From Sinorhizobium terangae (lineage in GTDB: Bacteria > Pseudomonadota > Alphaproteobacteria > Rhizobiales > Rhizobiaceae): a stretch of 64,000 nt of DNA. The position numbers were made by a program, and so were the translations under genes. How positions within the stretch are numbered: position 1 is the first letter of the stretch; every line of letters starts with the position of its first letter. The stretch spans positions 124,001 to 188,000 of the forward strand of contig NZ_WITC01000036.1 in the NCBI RefSeq assembly GCF_009601505.1, in the 5' to 3' direction. The notes below the pieces were generated by a model, which did no database searches, was not told the origin of the DNA, and worked only from the letters and a program-made list of their open reading frames with translations. This document shows positions 63,588 through 64,000 of the stretch, one piece after another.

Positions 63588-64000
63588 ATGACTGATTTTT
63601 ACAACCTCGTTCCCAGCGCGCCGCAGGGACGTTTCGACGGTGTCCAGCGACCCTATACCGCCGAAGACGTGAAGCGGCTGCGGGGATCGGTGGAAATCCG
63701 TTATTCTCTTGCCGAGATGGGTGCCAATCGTCTGTGGAAGCTCATCCACGACGAAGATTTCGTCAACGCGCTCGGCGCGCTCTCGGGCAACCAGGCCATG
63801 CAGATGGTCCGCGCCGGCCTGAAGGCGATCTATCTCTCCGGCTGGCAGGTTGCCGCGGACGCCAACACGGCTTCGGCGATGTATCCGGACCAGTCGCTCT
63901 ATCCGGCCAATGCGGCGCCGGAACTGGCGAAGCGCATCAACCGCACGCTGCAGCGTGCCGATCAGATCGAAACCGCGGAGGGCAAAGGGCTTTCCGTCGA
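63588..64000 (+). CDS. aceA: Isocitrate lyase AceA, 5' part only
   Basis: ATG 63588 with AAGGAGG six bases upstream. The first 137 residues ([80 protein letters not shown]) are the N-terminus of isocitrate lyase, which splits isocitrate into glyoxylate and succinate in the glyoxylate shunt. The gene continues past the window end, so catalytic residues are not seen. Confidence 0.95.
   Translation, partial: MTDFYNLVPSAPQGRFDGVQRPYTAEDVKRLRGSVEIRYSLAEMGANRLWKLIHDEDFVNALGALSGNQAMQMVRAGLKAIYLSGWQVAADANTASAMYPDQSLYPANAAPELAKRINRTLQRADQIETAEGKGLSV

Overview
The window looks like a chromosomal segment of an alphaproteobacterium of the Sinorhizobium/Ensifer group. The evidence is high-GC codon use, a PdhS-type CbrA kinase, RirA iron control, a PhyR/NepR pair, a phasin plus acetoacetyl-CoA synthetase (PHB cycle), many copies of a RIME-like intergenic repeat, and a gene order (glcDE, gshA, guaB, rlmE/ppx, rsiA/rsiB, dpp, rirA-fbpA, mmsA, phaP, cbrA, acsA2, potFGHI, aceA) that I recall from the S. 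meliloti chromosome. No phage, plasmid, CRISPR or defence genes are visible; this is mostly core chromosome. The new information lies mainly in regulatory DNA and small genes.

Layout. 1-5.6 kb: glycolate oxidase glcD-glcE (minus strand, glcE cut by the window edge), a LysR regulator, a DUF3422 membrane protein and a FadR-type GntR regulator. The GntR gene and glcD share an AGTGG-N13-CCACT palindrome. 5.8-11.3 kb: Nudix hydrolase, PiT transporter, rsmE, gshA and an unknown 272-residue protein. 11.3-16.8 kb: a DUF1127 gene with a highly structured 3' region, LysR, a Tat-exported dienelactone hydrolase, guaB and a Tat-exported metallo-beta-lactamase. 17-21.4 kb: MFS exporter, VOC protein, rlmE and a Ppx/GppA phosphatase with a basic N-terminus and a tandem-repeat C-terminus. 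tRNA-Gln follows.

21.9-31.5 kb is a general-stress-response neighbourhood. A NepR anti-sigma factor (rsiA2-like) and a PhyR response regulator (rsiB2-like) are divergent, and around them lie six sequences matching the RpoE2/EcfG promoter (GGAAC-N16/17-CGTT). These precede a Pro/Thr-rich membrane protein, DUF1328, a 63-aa protein, a small protein plus CsbD, a 33-aa ORF plus a glycine-zipper lipoprotein, and a 56-aa membrane protein plus AI-2E permease.

31.5-46.6 kb: RidA, the dppABCDF dipeptide transporter, a LuxR regulator, a lone receiver protein, rirA divergent from fbpA across an Irr-type (ICE) palindrome, M48 protease plus DUF898, methylmalonate-semialdehyde dehydrogenase with a divergent LysR, tRNA-His (alphaproteobacterial type) and the phasin phaP. 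46.8-64 kb: cbrA preceded by a CtrA box, a fused iron-type ABC permease, a candidate small RNA, acsA2, AsmA, the potFGHI polyamine transporter, a fatty-acid desaturase, and an ScfR/RamB-type regulator divergent from aceA (cut by the window end).

Working together: phaP, acsA2, aceA and the ScfR regulator point to carbon storage and C2/acetyl-CoA use. glcDE feeds glyoxylate metabolism. rirA, fbpA and the permease handle iron. The 22-31 kb block is a compact stress regulon next to its own regulators.
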